Positions 52,716-63,191 of a stretch of 64,000 nucleotides of DNA are shown here, in pieces; position 1 is the stretch's first letter; every line of letters starts with the position of its first letter. The DNA is from JBFJKD01 sp041601945 (GTDB lineage Bacteria; Pseudomonadota; Gammaproteobacteria; Pseudomonadales; Porticoccaceae). The stretch covers positions 38,631 to 102,630 of the forward strand of contig JBFIHG010000002.1 in assembly GCA_041601945.1 (NCBI GenBank). The letters run 5' to 3'. A model generated the notes under the pieces. It searched no databases and was not told the DNA's origin. It saw nothing but the letters and a program-made list of their open reading frames with translations. The position numbers and the translations under genes are program-made.

Positions 52716-54134
52716 TCAGACATCGAGATAGTCGAGGATTCCTTTGGCAGCTTCGCGCCCTTCCCAGATCGCTGTTACCACCAGGTCGGAACCACGCACC
52801 ATATCGCCACCGGCGAACACCTGGGGGTTACTGGTCTGGAAGGGATGTTCCTGCTGTTCTGCCGCTACCACGCCGCCCCACCCGTTGCAGTCGATACCGA
52901 ACTCGCCAAACCACGGCGCCGGACTGGGCTGGAATCCAAACGCGACCAGAACCACGTCGGCCGGGATCGTAGTTTCGCTGTCGGCGAGGGGCTCGGGGCG
53001 ACGACGGCCATTCTCGTCCGGCTCACCCAGACGCGTTTCGACCACCTTGATTCCGCTCACCATCCCCTCGCCGATTATTTCAATGGGCTGGCGATTAAAC
53101 AGAAATTTCACGCCCTCTTCCCGGGAATTTTCCACTTCCCGCCGCGAGCCGGGCATATTTTCCTCATCGCGACGATACACGCAGGTGACGCTGCTCGCTC
53201 CCTGACGAATGGCCGTGCGATTACAGTCCATGGCAGTATCGCCACCACCCAGGACAATCACCCGCTTGCCGCGCACACTGATAAAGTCATCCGGGTTTTG
53301 CGCCCAGCCCTGGTTGTGGTTCACATTTGCGACCAGGTAGGGCAACGCCTCGTACACCCCGGGCAAGTCCTCACCGGGAAAACCACCCCGCATGGAAGTG
53401 TAGGTTCCCATGCCCAGGAACACCGCATCGTACTCCTCGAGCAGGGCGGCAAAACTAATGTCGCGACCTACTTCGGTATTCAAACGAAACTCAATGCCCA
53501 TCTCAGTAAAAATTTTATGGCGGCGCGCCATTACCGATTTTTCAAGTTTGAACTCGGGGATACCAAACGTCAGCAACCCACCGATTTCACGGTAGCGATC
53601 AAACACCACCGGTTTAACGCCATTGCGTACCAGCACATCCGCACAACCCAAACCCGCGGGACCGGCACCAATAATGGCGACACGTTTATCGGTCCACACC
53701 ACGTTCGACATGTCCGGCTTCCAGCCCAGCGCAAACGCCGTTTCGGTGATATATTTCTCAACGCTGCCAATAGTTACCGCGCCAAAGTCGTCATTGAGCG
53801 TACAAGCACCCTCGCACAGGCGATCCTGCGGACAGATCTGACCACAGACTTCCGGCAACGTATTAGTCTGGTGACATAACTCCACCGCCTCCATAATGTT
53901 GCCTTCCGTCGCTAGTTTCAGCCAATTCGGGATGTAATTGTGCACCGGGCATTTCCACTCGCAATACGGATTGCCACACTCGATGCAGCGATGCGCTTGA
54001 TGCGCCGCTTCCTTTGGTTGAAACGGCGCATAGATTTCCACGAACTGCTCGGTGCGCTCGGCCAGGGACTTTTTAGGCGGATCCTGACGCTGCACTTGCA
54101 GGAACTGGAACTTGTTGTTTAATTTCTCAGCCAT
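52716..54134 (-). CDS. gltD: Glutamate synthase (NADPH) small subunit
   Basis: 472 residues from ATG 54134 (MAEKLNNKFQFLQV). The N-terminal Fe-S domain has CIECGNPYCEWKCPVHN and CGQICPQDRLCEGACTL (two 4Fe-4S clusters). The FAD site is IIGAGPAGLGCADVL, and the NADPH site VLGGGDTAMDCNRTAIRQGA. It feeds NADPH electrons to GltB for glutamate synthesis from glutamine and 2-oxoglutarate. It is 35 bases after gltB in one operon. Confidence 0.97.
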   Translation of the reverse strand: MAEKLNNKFQFLQVQRQDPPKKSLAERTEQFVEIYAPFQPKEAAHQAHRCIECGNPYCEWKCPVHNYIPNWLKLATEGNIMEAVELCHQTNTLPEVCGQICPQDRLCEGACTLNDDFGAVTIGSVEKYITETAFALGWKPDMSNVVWTDKRVAIIGAGPAGLGCADVLVRNGVKPVVFDRYREIGGLLTFGIPEFKLEKSVMARRHKIFTEMGIEFRLNTEVGRDISFAALLEEYDAVFLGMGTYTSMRGGFPGEDLPGVYEALPYLVANVNHNQGWAQNPDDFISVRGKRVIVLGGGDTAMDCNRTAIRQGASSVTCVYRRDEENMPGSRREVENSREEGVKFLFNRQPIEIIGEGMVSGIKVVETRLGEPDENGRRRPEPLADSETTIPADVVLVAFGFQPSPAPWFGEFGIDCNGWGGVVAAEQQEHPFQTSNPQVFAGGDMVRGSDLVVTAIWEGREAAKGILDYLDV

Positions 54135-54169
54135 ATTTACGCAACCTTCTGCACGCAACCTGCGCGTAT

Positions 54170-57100
54170 TTACTGGGGACCGGCACGGGTATTTTCGAGC
54201 AGGCTACCCAGCGACGCCGCTTTGGGTTTCACCAGCCAGAACCGCGCGACAAAGTCGTCAAAATTATCCAGAATTTCCCTGCCCCAGACACTGTCTGTTT
54301 CCGCCACGAATTCCGCAATCACACTGCGTAAGAAATGCCGATGGTTTTCTACCGCTTCGCTGGTAATACGTTGCGGCTCCACCAGCTCCATATTGATGCG
54401 ATCGTAAAAGCTTCTCTCAAGATCAAGCACATAGGCAAAACCACCGGTCATGCCCGCGCCAAAGTTGTAACCGGTCGATCCCAACACCACCACGACACCA
54501 CCAGTCATATATTCACAGCAGTGATCCCCAGCACCTTCGATCACCGCCTGAGCGCCAGAATTACGCACACAAAAGCGTTCCCCGGCACGACCCGCTGCAA
54601 ACAGTTTTCCGCCCGTGGCGCCGTACAAGCAGGTGTTACCGAGGATCGGCGTGTGCCGACTTTCAAAACGGCTGACCCGGGGCGGGTATAGCACTATCCT
54701 TCCGCCCGCCATACCCTTGCCCACATAATCGTTGGCATCCCCTTCCAGATGGATATCCAGACCGCCTGCGTTCCACGCCCCCAGGGATTGCCCCGCCACA
54801 CCGGTCAGGCGCAGCTTGATCGGCGCGTTCGCCATACCCTGGTTGCCATAGCGACGCGCTATTTCACCGCTCAGCCGCGCACCAATGGTACGATCGCAAT
54901 TTGACACAGAGTACTCAAATTCGCCGCCCGAGCTGGCTTCAATCGCGGGCAAGATATCGCGCACCATACGCTCGGCCAGCTCGGCCTTATCAAACGGATA
55001 ATTCGCACTCACCCCGCAGAACTGTGGTTTGCTGGCAAGTAGCGCGTCGGTGTGCAGGATGGGACTCAGGTCCAGGCCCTGTTGCTTGCGCGTATCACCC
55101 GGCAGCAGTTCCAGCAAATCGACACGCCCAATAAGCTGCTCCAGACTTGGCACCCCCAGTTGCGCCAACCACTCGCGTACTTCCTCGGCAACGAACCGGA
55201 AAAAATTCATCGCCAGCTCTACCGTGCCCTTGTAGTAGCCATCGCGCAGTGTTTGATCCTGGGTCGCAACCCCTGTTGCACAGTTGTTCAGATGGCAAAT
55301 ACGCAGATATTTACAGCCCAACGCTACCATTGGGGCCGTGCCAAACCCAAAACTTTCCGCCCCCAAAATTGCTGCCTTGATGACGTCAAGTCCGGTTTTT
55401 AATCCGCCATCGGTTTGCAGACGCACTTTGTGCCGCAAGTCGTTGGCCCGCAACATCTGGTGCGTTTCCGACAGGCCCAGTTCCCAGGGAGAACCTGCAT
55501 ACCGGATAGACGTGAGTGGACTGGCGGCCGTGCCCCCGTCGTATCCGGAAATAGTAATCAAATCTGCATAGGCCTTGGCGACGCCCGTGGCAATGGTGCC
55601 CACACCGGGTCGGGACACCAATTTCACCGAAACCAGCGCCAGTGGGTTGACCTGTTTAAGATCAAATATCAGCTGGGCGAGATCCTCGATGGAATAAATA
55701 TCGTGGTGGGGCGGCGGCGAGATCAGGGTAACCCCCGGCACCGAATAGCGCAGGGACGCGATCAACTCATTGACTTTGCCACCCGGCAACTGCCCACCTT
55801 CACCGGGTTTTGCACCCTGGGCAATTTTTATCTGAATCACTTCGGCATTTACCAGGTAATGGGGCGTAACGCCAAAACGACCAGAGGCGACCTGCTTAAT
55901 TTTTGAACTTTTCATGGTGCCGTAGCGCCGCGGGTCTTCACCACCCTCGCCGGAATTGGAACGACCACCCAGACGGTTCATGGCCTCCGCCAGTGATTCG
56001 TGGGCTTCCGGGGACAAAGCGCCCAGGGACATGCCTGCCGAGTCAAAGCGAGGGAAAATATTTTCGGCCGTTTCGACCTGATCGAGGGGAATAGGCTGGG
56101 TATCGCTGCGCACCCTCATCAAATCTCGCAACGTAGCCACCGGACGCTGGTTTATCAATTTCGCGTAGACCTGCCAATCTGCGTAATTACCACTTTGCAC
56201 GACCCGTTGCAGGGCCTGCACCACATCGGGATTGAATGCGTGGTACTCCTGCCCGTACATATATTTAAGTAGTCCGCCGGGGCTAATCGGTTTGCGGGCG
56301 CGCCAGGCCACCTGCGCCAGCACTTTTTGTTCTGCTTCAAAATCGTTGAAATCCGCTCCCTGAATACGGCTAACTAGGCCGGGAAAACACAGCTCGATAA
56401 TGTCGTCGCCCAAACCAATCGCTTCGTACAACATGGCGCCGCGATAGGAAGCTATAGTCGAAATGCCCATTTTTGACAGGACTTTTAACAACCCTTTATT
56501 CAAGCCCCGGCGATAGTTTTTAAACGCGGTGTCTACATCGCTGCGCAACTCGCCACTGGCAATCAGATCGCACAGCACCTGAAAGCTTAAATAGGGATAA
56601 ACCGCCGAAGCACCACAACCGAATAACGTGGCGATCTGATGCGGGTCGCGAGCATAACCGGTACTGGCGATGATATTGGCGTCGCACCGCAGACCTTTGG
56701 CGAGCAAATGGCTGTGCACGGCGCCGACTGCAAACAAAATATGAATGGGAATTAAATTGGGTTCGATATCGTGGTCCGACAGAATACAAATGGTTGCACC
56801 CTGGCGCACCGCAGCCTCGACCTTATCGCACAAATTAACAATGGCAGTGCGTAAATCTATTTCTTCAGGATCGTATAACAGTGTAAATTTTTCGCTGCGA
56901 TAGTCCGGATGTCCATTATTTTTCAATGCAAAATATTTGCGCGGCGATAGCACCGGGCTATTGAGATTGATACGACAACCGTGTTCAGCAGTTTCCTCAA
57001 AAATATTCCGTTCGCGGCCCAGGTGCGTACTCAGGGACATAGTTATCCCTTCGCGCAACGGATCGATCGGTGGATTGGTGACCTGGGCAAACTGTTGCCG

Positions 57101-58627
57101 AAAGTAGTCGAATAAATTGCGATGAGTACGCGACAGGACTGCCATCGGTGTATCGTCACCCATGGAGCCGACCGCCTCCTGGCCGGACTCCGCCAGCGGC
57201 CGAATAATCTGATCCCGCTCTTCGAAGGAGACCTGATACATTTTCATGTAGGTTTTGATTTGCTCGCGCGTCAGCGTTCCCTCGATTTCGATGCTGTCCC
57301 GCTCCATGGTGGACTCGATCTTGAATGCCCCATCACGCAACCATTTTTTGTACGGTTGTGCGCGGGACATGCGCTGATCAATATCCTCTCTGGACTCGAT
57401 GATGCCGGTAACGACATCCACCGACAATATATCCCCGGGACCAAGGCGCCCCTTGGCGACGACGTTTTCTGGTGCGTAGCTATAGACGCCCACTTCTGAG
57501 GAAAAAGTAATGATATCGTCGTCGGTCAACACCCAACGGGACGGACGTAGCCCGTTGCGATCCAGCGCACATACCGCGTAGCGGCCATCGGTGATTACCA
57601 GCCCAGCAGGGCCATCCCAGGGTTCCATGTGCATGGAGTTATATTCAAAAAAGGCGCGCTCATCGGGATCGCGATCTTCGACGTTATTCCAGGCCGGTGG
57701 AATCAACATGCGCACGGCGCGGTGCAGTGGCATGCCGCCAGTCACCAGCACTTCAAGCATATTGTCGAGACTGGACGAGTCAGAACCGGTACGGTTAACC
57801 AACGGCGCCGCCTGGTCGATATCGGGCAACAACGGCGATTTTAATTTGGGCGTACGCGCCACCGACCAGTTGCGGTTGCCCAAAATGGTATTAATTTCGC
57901 CGTTATGGGCCAGCATACGAAAGGGCTGAGCCAGTGGCCACTGCGGCATCGTATTGGTGGAAAAACGCTGGTGGAAAACACAAATCGCGGTGGCCATACG
58001 CGCATCGGATAAATCCTGATAGAAATGCGGCAAGTCAACCGGCATCATCAAACCTTTGTAACTAAGCACCGTGGCTGACAGACTGGCGATATAAAACGCC
58101 GGGTCCGCGGCTAATCGATTCTCCGCTGTGCGCCGCGCAATAAACAGTCGCGCATCGAATACCTGCGCCGCCATTCCCTGCGGCGGAGTCACAAACAGGT
58201 GTTCAAAAACTGGTAATGTACGCAGTGCAATCTCGCCCAGACAATGATTGGAGGTTGGCACCACCCGCCAGCCAAATACCGCTAATCCCTGTGCGCTTAA
58301 CTCTTCTGCAAGAATGGCTTTGGACGCTTCTCTCAGAACAGTATCCTGATTGAGCATCAGGGAACCAATAGCATAGAGTGCGGGCAGGTCGCGCCCACAG
58401 GATTCCTGCGCAACTGCGCGCAGGAATTCATCCGGTTTCTGTAGCAACAACCCGCAACCATCCCCGGTTTTACCGTCCGCTGCGATACCGCCGCGATGGG
58501 TCATGCAGGTCAGCGCCTCGATACCCGTGAGCAGGAGTTCGTGGCTGGTTTGGCCCTTAATATGAGCAATCAGCCCAAAGCCACAGTTGTCCCGAAACTC
58601 ATCGAGCCGATACAAACCTTTCGACAT
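54170..58627 (-). CDS. gltB: Glutamate synthase (NADPH) large subunit
   Basis: 1485 residues, the standard length. A short propeptide ends at Cys15 (RDNCGFGLIAH), which after cleavage is the glutamine amidotransferase nucleophile. The FMN synthase domain and 3Fe-4S cysteines (CRICHLNNCATGV) follow. The C-terminal beta-helix domain has GxGxG-type repeats (for example MTGGVVVVLGSTGYNFGAGMTGGFAYVLD). It assimilates ammonia together with glutamine synthetase. The 215 bases upstream contain its promoter; I could not fix the elements. Confidence 0.98.
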   Translation of the reverse strand: MSKGLYRLDEFRDNCGFGLIAHIKGQTSHELLLTGIEALTCMTHRGGIAADGKTGDGCGLLLQKPDEFLRAVAQESCGRDLPALYAIGSLMLNQDTVLREASKAILAEELSAQGLAVFGWRVVPTSNHCLGEIALRTLPVFEHLFVTPPQGMAAQVFDARLFIARRTAENRLAADPAFYIASLSATVLSYKGLMMPVDLPHFYQDLSDARMATAICVFHQRFSTNTMPQWPLAQPFRMLAHNGEINTILGNRNWSVARTPKLKSPLLPDIDQAAPLVNRTGSDSSSLDNMLEVLVTGGMPLHRAVRMLIPPAWNNVEDRDPDERAFFEYNSMHMEPWDGPAGLVITDGRYAVCALDRNGLRPSRWVLTDDDIITFSSEVGVYSYAPENVVAKGRLGPGDILSVDVVTGIIESREDIDQRMSRAQPYKKWLRDGAFKIESTMERDSIEIEGTLTREQIKTYMKMYQVSFEERDQIIRPLAESGQEAVGSMGDDTPMAVLSRTHRNLFDYFRQQFAQVTNPPIDPLREGITMSLSTHLGRERNIFEETAEHGCRINLNSPVLSPRKYFALKNNGHPDYRSEKFTLLYDPEEIDLRTAIVNLCDKVEAAVRQGATICILSDHDIEPNLIPIHILFAVGAVHSHLLAKGLRCDANIIASTGYARDPHQIATLFGCGASAVYPYLSFQVLCDLIASGELRSDVDTAFKNYRRGLNKGLLKVLSKMGISTIASYRGAMLYEAIGLGDDIIELCFPGLVSRIQGADFNDFEAEQKVLAQVAWRARKPISPGGLLKYMYGQEYHAFNPDVVQALQRVVQSGNYADWQVYAKLINQRPVATLRDLMRVRSDTQPIPLDQVETAENIFPRFDSAGMSLGALSPEAHESLAEAMNRLGGRSNSGEGGEDPRRYGTMKSSKIKQVASGRFGVTPHYLVNAEVIQIKIAQGAKPGEGGQLPGGKVNELIASLRYSVPGVTLISPPPHHDIYSIEDLAQLIFDLKQVNPLALVSVKLVSRPGVGTIATGVAKAYADLITISGYDGGTAASPLTSIRYAGSPWELGLSETHQMLRANDLRHKVRLQTDGGLKTGLDVIKAAILGAESFGFGTAPMVALGCKYLRICHLNNCATGVATQDQTLRDGYYKGTVELAMNFFRFVAEEVREWLAQLGVPSLEQLIGRVDLLELLPGDTRKQQGLDLSPILHTDALLASKPQFCGVSANYPFDKAELAERMVRDILPAIEASSGGEFEYSVSNCDRTIGARLSGEIARRYGNQGMANAPIKLRLTGVAGQSLGAWNAGGLDIHLEGDANDYVGKGMAGGRIVLYPPRVSRFESRHTPILGNTCLYGATGGKLFAAGRAGERFCVRNSGAQAVIEGAGDHCCEYMTGGVVVVLGSTGYNFGAGMTGGFAYVLDLERSFYDRINMELVEPQRITSEAVENHRHFLRSVIAEFVAETDSVWGREILDNFDDFVARFWLVKPKAASLGSLLENTRAGPQ

Positions 58628-58842
58628 AAAAAACTCTAATTAATACAGGAAGTTACAAAACCATAGTGCATCCGAGGCACAGTGCGATGAGGCAAAAGGA
58701 GGGACATTTTACACGCCGGATGACAGTGGGACAAATCAATAAAGCAACTGGCCGCTGGAGGCACCAGATAGCACTGCTACGCTGCAATAGTTACCGACTA
58801 TGGCTCAATTGTTGGATTACTCGCTCGACGATCCCTAGCGCA

Positions 58843-59922
58843 CTAACTAACCAACTGAGCCAGTGTGGTGTGCAACAATCCGGCATCGTAATCAGCTGTC
58901 ACCCGCCCGTCGCCAATGCCTCGCAATAACACCAGCCGCAACGCTCCATTTTGTGCCTTCTTGTCTACTGCCATCAACGACAGAAATTGCTCAACGGTGA
59001 TTCCCGCAGGCGGCGCAGTTGGCAATCCTGCGCGTTCGATAAGCACGGTGATCGCTTCGGCTTCACCCGGCTTTAACCAACCCAGGGCCCTGGAAAATTC
59101 TGCTGCCATGACCATGCCCGCCGCCACCGCTTCGCCGTGTAGCCAGGCGCGATAATTCTGCGCGGTCTCAATTGCGTGTCCAAAGGTGTGTCCCAGATTG
59201 AGTAATGCCCGCTGCCCACCTTCTCGCTCGTCGGCACTGACGATATCAGCTTTCGCCTGACAAGAACGGGTGATAGCCTCGACCAATAAAGCAGTATGCC
59301 TGTCCAACAACCCGGCCATATTTTTCTGTAACCAGCGAAAAAACGTTGCGTCCGCCATCAGTCCATATTTGATAACTTCCGCTAACCCCGAACGAAATTC
59401 CCGATCTGGCAAGGTGGTCAGGGTATCGGTATCCGCGATCACGGCCCGCGGCTGATGAAACGCACCAATCATGTTTTTGCCGAGCCGATGATTGACCGCG
59501 GTTTTACCACCCACCGAAGAATCCACCTGTGCAAGCAGCGTGGTCGGCGCCTGGATAAAATCGACGCCCCGCTGATAACAGGCTGCGGCGAAACCGGTAA
59601 CATCGCCAACCACTCCGCCGCCGAGAGCAATCAGTGTGGTGGAACGCTGATGCCCATTGGACAGTAGTTTGTCAAAAATACCATTCAGTGTTTCCAATGT
59701 TTTAAATTGCTCGCCGTCGGGTAAAATACATTGATCCACTTTTTTGCCCTTCAGCTGATCGACAACCTTCTGAAGATACAAAGGCGCTATGGTGGCGTTG
59801 GTGACCACCAGCACCTGACTGCCGCGAATATAATCCGCGAACAGATCGCTGCGTTCAAGCAGCCCTGGACCTACAAACACTGGGTAGCTGCGAACACCCA
59901 AGTTAACGGTTAGCGTGTGCAT
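58843..59922 (-). CDS. aroB: 3-dehydroquinate synthase
   Basis: 359 residues. NAD-binding GGGVVGDVTGFAAACYQRGV, the family motif TTLLAQVDSSVGGKTAVNH, and zinc ligands in LNLGHTFGHAIE. It makes dehydroquinate in the shikimate pathway. It lies 37 bases after aroK in the aroK-aroB order that follows the pil genes across gammaproteobacteria. The usual damX-like gene after aroB is absent; gltB follows instead, as in Pseudomonas. Confidence 0.98.
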   Translation of the reverse strand: MHTLTVNLGVRSYPVFVGPGLLERSDLFADYIRGSQVLVVTNATIAPLYLQKVVDQLKGKKVDQCILPDGEQFKTLETLNGIFDKLLSNGHQRSTTLIALGGGVVGDVTGFAAACYQRGVDFIQAPTTLLAQVDSSVGGKTAVNHRLGKNMIGAFHQPRAVIADTDTLTTLPDREFRSGLAEVIKYGLMADATFFRWLQKNMAGLLDRHTALLVEAITRSCQAKADIVSADEREGGQRALLNLGHTFGHAIETAQNYRAWLHGEAVAAGMVMAAEFSRALGWLKPGEAEAITVLIERAGLPTAPPAGITVEQFLSLMAVDKKAQNGALRLVLLRGIGDGRVTADYDAGLLHTTLAQLVS

Positions 59923-59959
59923 GAAGTTTCATAAATTAAAAAAGAGTCACTCTAGCATA

Positions 59960-60484
59960 TCAACCTGGAGCGAGGGTTATCTTGTCCGCCAATTCTTCAG
60001 CCACCTGCGCGGGGCTTTGTTTTTGACTGTAAAACACCAGATCGGCCACTTCCCGGTATAACGGGTCTCGCTCCTGTAATATACGTTCGATTGCCTTGCG
60101 CCGGTCCGCAACCTGCAGCAGGGGGCGGCGCGTATCCTGACGCGTGCGTTCGTAAAGATCTTCGATTCCTACGGCGAGATACACCACATACCCGTTGGCG
60201 CTTAACAGGCGGCGATTGTCGGCACTAACTACCACGCCGCCGCCGGTGGCGAGCACGATGTTGTTATTCTTTAGCAGCTCGCCGAGCAGCGCTGTTTCCC
60301 GCTGCCGAAAGCCCTGCTCCCCTTCCACATCGAAAATCCACGGAATATCCGCCCCACAACGGGTTTCAATTTCATGGTCGAGATCGAGGAATTGTTTATT
60401 AAATAAACGTGCGAGGTGCTTGCCGATGGTGGTCTTGCCGGCCCCCATAGGACCGACAAGAATCACATTGCCCTGCGGGCTCAT
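59960..60484 (-). CDS. aroK: Shikimate kinase
   Basis: 174 residues. P-loop GPMGAGKTTIG near residue 10, shikimate-binding DLDHEIETR and GGGVV motifs, and the lid region RTRQDTRRPLL. It phosphorylates shikimate. The start overlaps the pilQ stop by four bases (ATGA), so it is coupled to the type IV pilus operon. Confidence 0.97.
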   Translation of the reverse strand: MSPQGNVILVGPMGAGKTTIGKHLARLFNKQFLDLDHEIETRCGADIPWIFDVEGEQGFRQRETALLGELLKNNNIVLATGGGVVVSADNRRLLSANGYVVYLAVGIEDLYERTRQDTRRPLLQVADRRKAIERILQERDPLYREVADLVFYSQKQSPAQVAEELADKITLAPG

Positions 60485-62646
60485 CTATCGAGTAGTGCAT
60501 CATTAACAATTCGGGGGGTAATAAAGATCAAAATTTCTCTTTTGTTACGGCGGTCAATTTTATTGCGAAATAAATTACCCACCAGAGGAATATCGCCCAG
60601 TAAAGGGACTTTAGCCACAACCCTCTCCTCCTCCATTTCAAATATACCGCCAAGCACCAGAGTCTGACCATCACCCACCAAGGCCTGGGTTGTTACGTCC
60701 GTAATATTAATTCTCGGCTCACCACCGCCTTCGACCTCTTGTACAGAATCCTTCGACACCACGAGATCCATAATAACGCGATTGTCCGGTGTTATTTGTG
60801 GTGTCACTTCCAGCTTCAGCACTGCTTCCTTAAACTCTACATCAGTGGCCCCGCTCGACGTCTGCGACCGATAGGCAATCTCGGTACCAGCCCTGATAAC
60901 CGCCTTTTGTTTATCGCCAGTCAATACTTTTGGTTGCGAAACTACTTCTGCAGTGCCATCGTTCTGCGCTGCACTCAGTTCGAGATCGAGAAATGTATTA
61001 TTGGTAAGAAGTTCGAGGGCAAACCTGCCTGTTGGATTGGCTACACCCAGATCGACCGCAAGTGCATCCTCATTCACCAGAATAGTTCCCCCGGACCCTC
61101 CAAAATTTTCAATCGGGTTATTTGGACTAGAGAAGTTTTCAAGCGACCCGCCAAATCCGAGCTGCCCATTGCCGGGATTACGCAACCCCTGCGCACCCCA
61201 CCGCACACCCATTTCCTTGCGAAACTCGGTGTTGGCGATAACAATGCGCGCCTCAATTTCCACCTGGCGAATGGGGATATCGATTTCCCGCACAAGACGG
61301 CGAAATTCAGCAAGCTTCTCTTCGACATCCGTCAAAATAATCGTGTTGGTACGCTTATCCACAATAGCAGTGCCGCGCTCAGACAAAATACTCGATGTTG
61401 CGCCCTTATTCGCACCTCCACCACCACCCTGGCCTTTTTTAACATTAAACAGTTCAAATAGCTTGCCGGCATCGGCGTAGCGTATTCGCACAAATTCGGT
61501 GACCAACGGCGCCAGCTCGATCAACTGTTTGTTGGCCTCTACCTGCAGCCGCTCACGCTCAGCTATTTCCACCGCGGGCGCTACCATCAATACGTTACCT
61601 TCCTGGCGCTTATCCAGCCCCTTGGCTTTTAACACAATGGCCAACGCCTGATCCCAGGGGACATTTTCCAGTCGCAAGGTAATATTACCGGTCACCGTGT
61701 CGCTGGCCACCAAATTAAGGTCGGTAAAATCAGCAATTAACTGCAGTACCGAGCGCACCTCGATATCCTGAAAATTCAGCGACAGTTTTTTGCCGACAAA
61801 GGCAAACTTATTCTGCCGCTCTTCCTGTTCCGCACGGGTCAGAGGTTTGACACTGACCACATATTGATCGTCGGCCTGGTAGGCCTGATAATCGTATTCG
61901 CCAGAGGCTGTAAGAGTGATGGTTGTGGTGCCATCGTTAGCCACACTATCGATAACAGATACGGGTGTCGCAAAATCAAGCACGTCCAGTTTGCGATCCA
62001 GATACTCCGGAAGCGAGGTGCGGAAAAACTTGAGTACAATATTTTTACCCTGCTGGGCAATATCCACTTCTGTTTTTGGGTTAGCGAGGGTCACCGTCAA
62101 CATACCCTCGCCTTTTTCACCCCGCTTAAAATCGATATCCGTCACACCACCAGTAGCCGAGCGCGACGCCCCCGAAGCTGACCGTTCTATTGACGCGTGG
62201 TCACCACCCGCAACCGCGCCAGCATTCCCACCGCCAACATTAAGGGAGGCGATATTGCCTGCCATTTCCACCGCGTAAGGTGCCGCCTGCTTGAGATTAA
62301 CGATAACCCGCGTGCGGTCACCAGCCGTCAGCACCACAACACTTTGTGCATTTTCAAACGGCAACGCGTATTTTTTTTCCGCTAAGGTACTTTGAGCGCC
62401 CTCAAAGTCGAGCACAATTCGAGCTGGGTTGTCGATACTGTACACTTTCGGTTCAGGAACACTCTCTGAAAACACCATTTGTATTTCGAATTTGTCGCCG
62501 GGTAGTGCCGCAAACTTGATGTCATCCAGGGTGCCCGCAGCGGCCCCATGCGACAGAATCAAGCCCAGGTTGAGCATTGCGAGAGCCACCAGTTTTCGCG
62601 TCAGCGCCGTATACCTTTTCATACCTGCTACCCTAAGATGCGTCAT
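60481..62646 (-). CDS. pilQ: Type IV pilus secretin PilQ
   Basis: 721 residues. A signal peptide (LALAMLNLGLILSHGAAAG-like, residues 17-38) is followed by one or two AMIN domains that bind peptidoglycan (ALPGDKFEIQMVFSE), an STN/N0 domain (LSLNFQDIEVRSVLQLIADFTDLNLV), N1 and the secretin barrel (VEIEARIVIANTEFRKEMGVRWG and VPLLGDIPLVGNLFRNKID near the C-terminus). It is the outer-membrane pore for pili. The ATG overlaps the pilP stop by one base (TAATG); a Met eight codons later is an alternative start. A glycine-rich insert (KKGQGGGGGANKG) lies in the N3 region. Confidence 0.96.
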   Translation of the reverse strand: MTHLRVAGMKRYTALTRKLVALAMLNLGLILSHGAAAGTLDDIKFAALPGDKFEIQMVFSESVPEPKVYSIDNPARIVLDFEGAQSTLAEKKYALPFENAQSVVVLTAGDRTRVIVNLKQAAPYAVEMAGNIASLNVGGGNAGAVAGGDHASIERSASGASRSATGGVTDIDFKRGEKGEGMLTVTLANPKTEVDIAQQGKNIVLKFFRTSLPEYLDRKLDVLDFATPVSVIDSVANDGTTTITLTASGEYDYQAYQADDQYVVSVKPLTRAEQEERQNKFAFVGKKLSLNFQDIEVRSVLQLIADFTDLNLVASDTVTGNITLRLENVPWDQALAIVLKAKGLDKRQEGNVLMVAPAVEIAERERLQVEANKQLIELAPLVTEFVRIRYADAGKLFELFNVKKGQGGGGGANKGATSSILSERGTAIVDKRTNTIILTDVEEKLAEFRRLVREIDIPIRQVEIEARIVIANTEFRKEMGVRWGAQGLRNPGNGQLGFGGSLENFSSPNNPIENFGGSGGTILVNEDALAVDLGVANPTGRFALELLTNNTFLDLELSAAQNDGTAEVVSQPKVLTGDKQKAVIRAGTEIAYRSQTSSGATDVEFKEAVLKLEVTPQITPDNRVIMDLVVSKDSVQEVEGGGEPRINITDVTTQALVGDGQTLVLGGIFEMEEERVVAKVPLLGDIPLVGNLFRNKIDRRNKREILIFITPRIVNDALLDR

Positions 62647-63188
62647 TATTTAGTCTCCTTGATAGCCAGGGTCCGGGGCCGTTCTACCCAGCCATCCTTG
62701 CCATCCGGCACGATCTCTTTAACTTCTACTCGGGTGTCGCTTACCGACACAACAAAGCCATGATTTTTCCCCAGGTACTGGCCCGGTTTAACCCTGTGTA
62801 CCCGCCCCTGGCCGTCATCAATCAGCGACCATTTAAGCCCGTCCTGTTCGACCGAACCCACCATGGTAAAAGCGGCAAAATTGAATCGTTCCAGATATTC
62901 TTTCTTGCGATTCTCGTCTGGTTTAACCGTGGCCTTCCCCGCCGCCGGTCCCGCGTCTTTTAGCTGCAGTGGTTTCTCAAACGGACTGCGCAGTGCCACC
63001 ACACCATACTTAAAGGACTGGTAGGGATGAAACGTCGGTAATGGCTCAATTTCTCCCACCGGTTCATTGCGCGATTTTTCCACAAACCGCACCAGATCAC
63101 CGTGCTCCCGACTTCCGCTACAACCAGCCAGGACAGCCAACGTACACAGGATTAATGCCACTTTTTCAACCGCCGTTACCATGCGCAT
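62646..63188 (-). CDS. pilP: Type IV pilus assembly lipoprotein PilP
   Basis: 180 residues. The lipobox LAGC at Cys23 (AVLAGCSG) makes it an inner-membrane lipoprotein. A disordered linker is followed by the HDAC-like beta domain (WSLIDDGQGRVHRVKPGQYLGKNHGFVVSVSD) that contacts PilQ. It links the PilMNO platform to the secretin. It is coupled to pilQ by TAATG overlap. Confidence 0.95.
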   Translation of the reverse strand: MRMVTAVEKVALILCTLAVLAGCSGSREHGDLVRFVEKSRNEPVGEIEPLPTFHPYQSFKYGVVALRSPFEKPLQLKDAGPAAGKATVKPDENRKKEYLERFNFAAFTMVGSVEQDGLKWSLIDDGQGRVHRVKPGQYLGKNHGFVVSVSDTRVEVKEIVPDGKDGWVERPRTLAIKETK

Positions 63189-63191
63189 GAC

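Noticed and set aside
52611..53879. 422-codon + strand frame opposite gltD
   Set aside because: gltD on the other strand is unmistakable, and the + translation has no recognisable motif.
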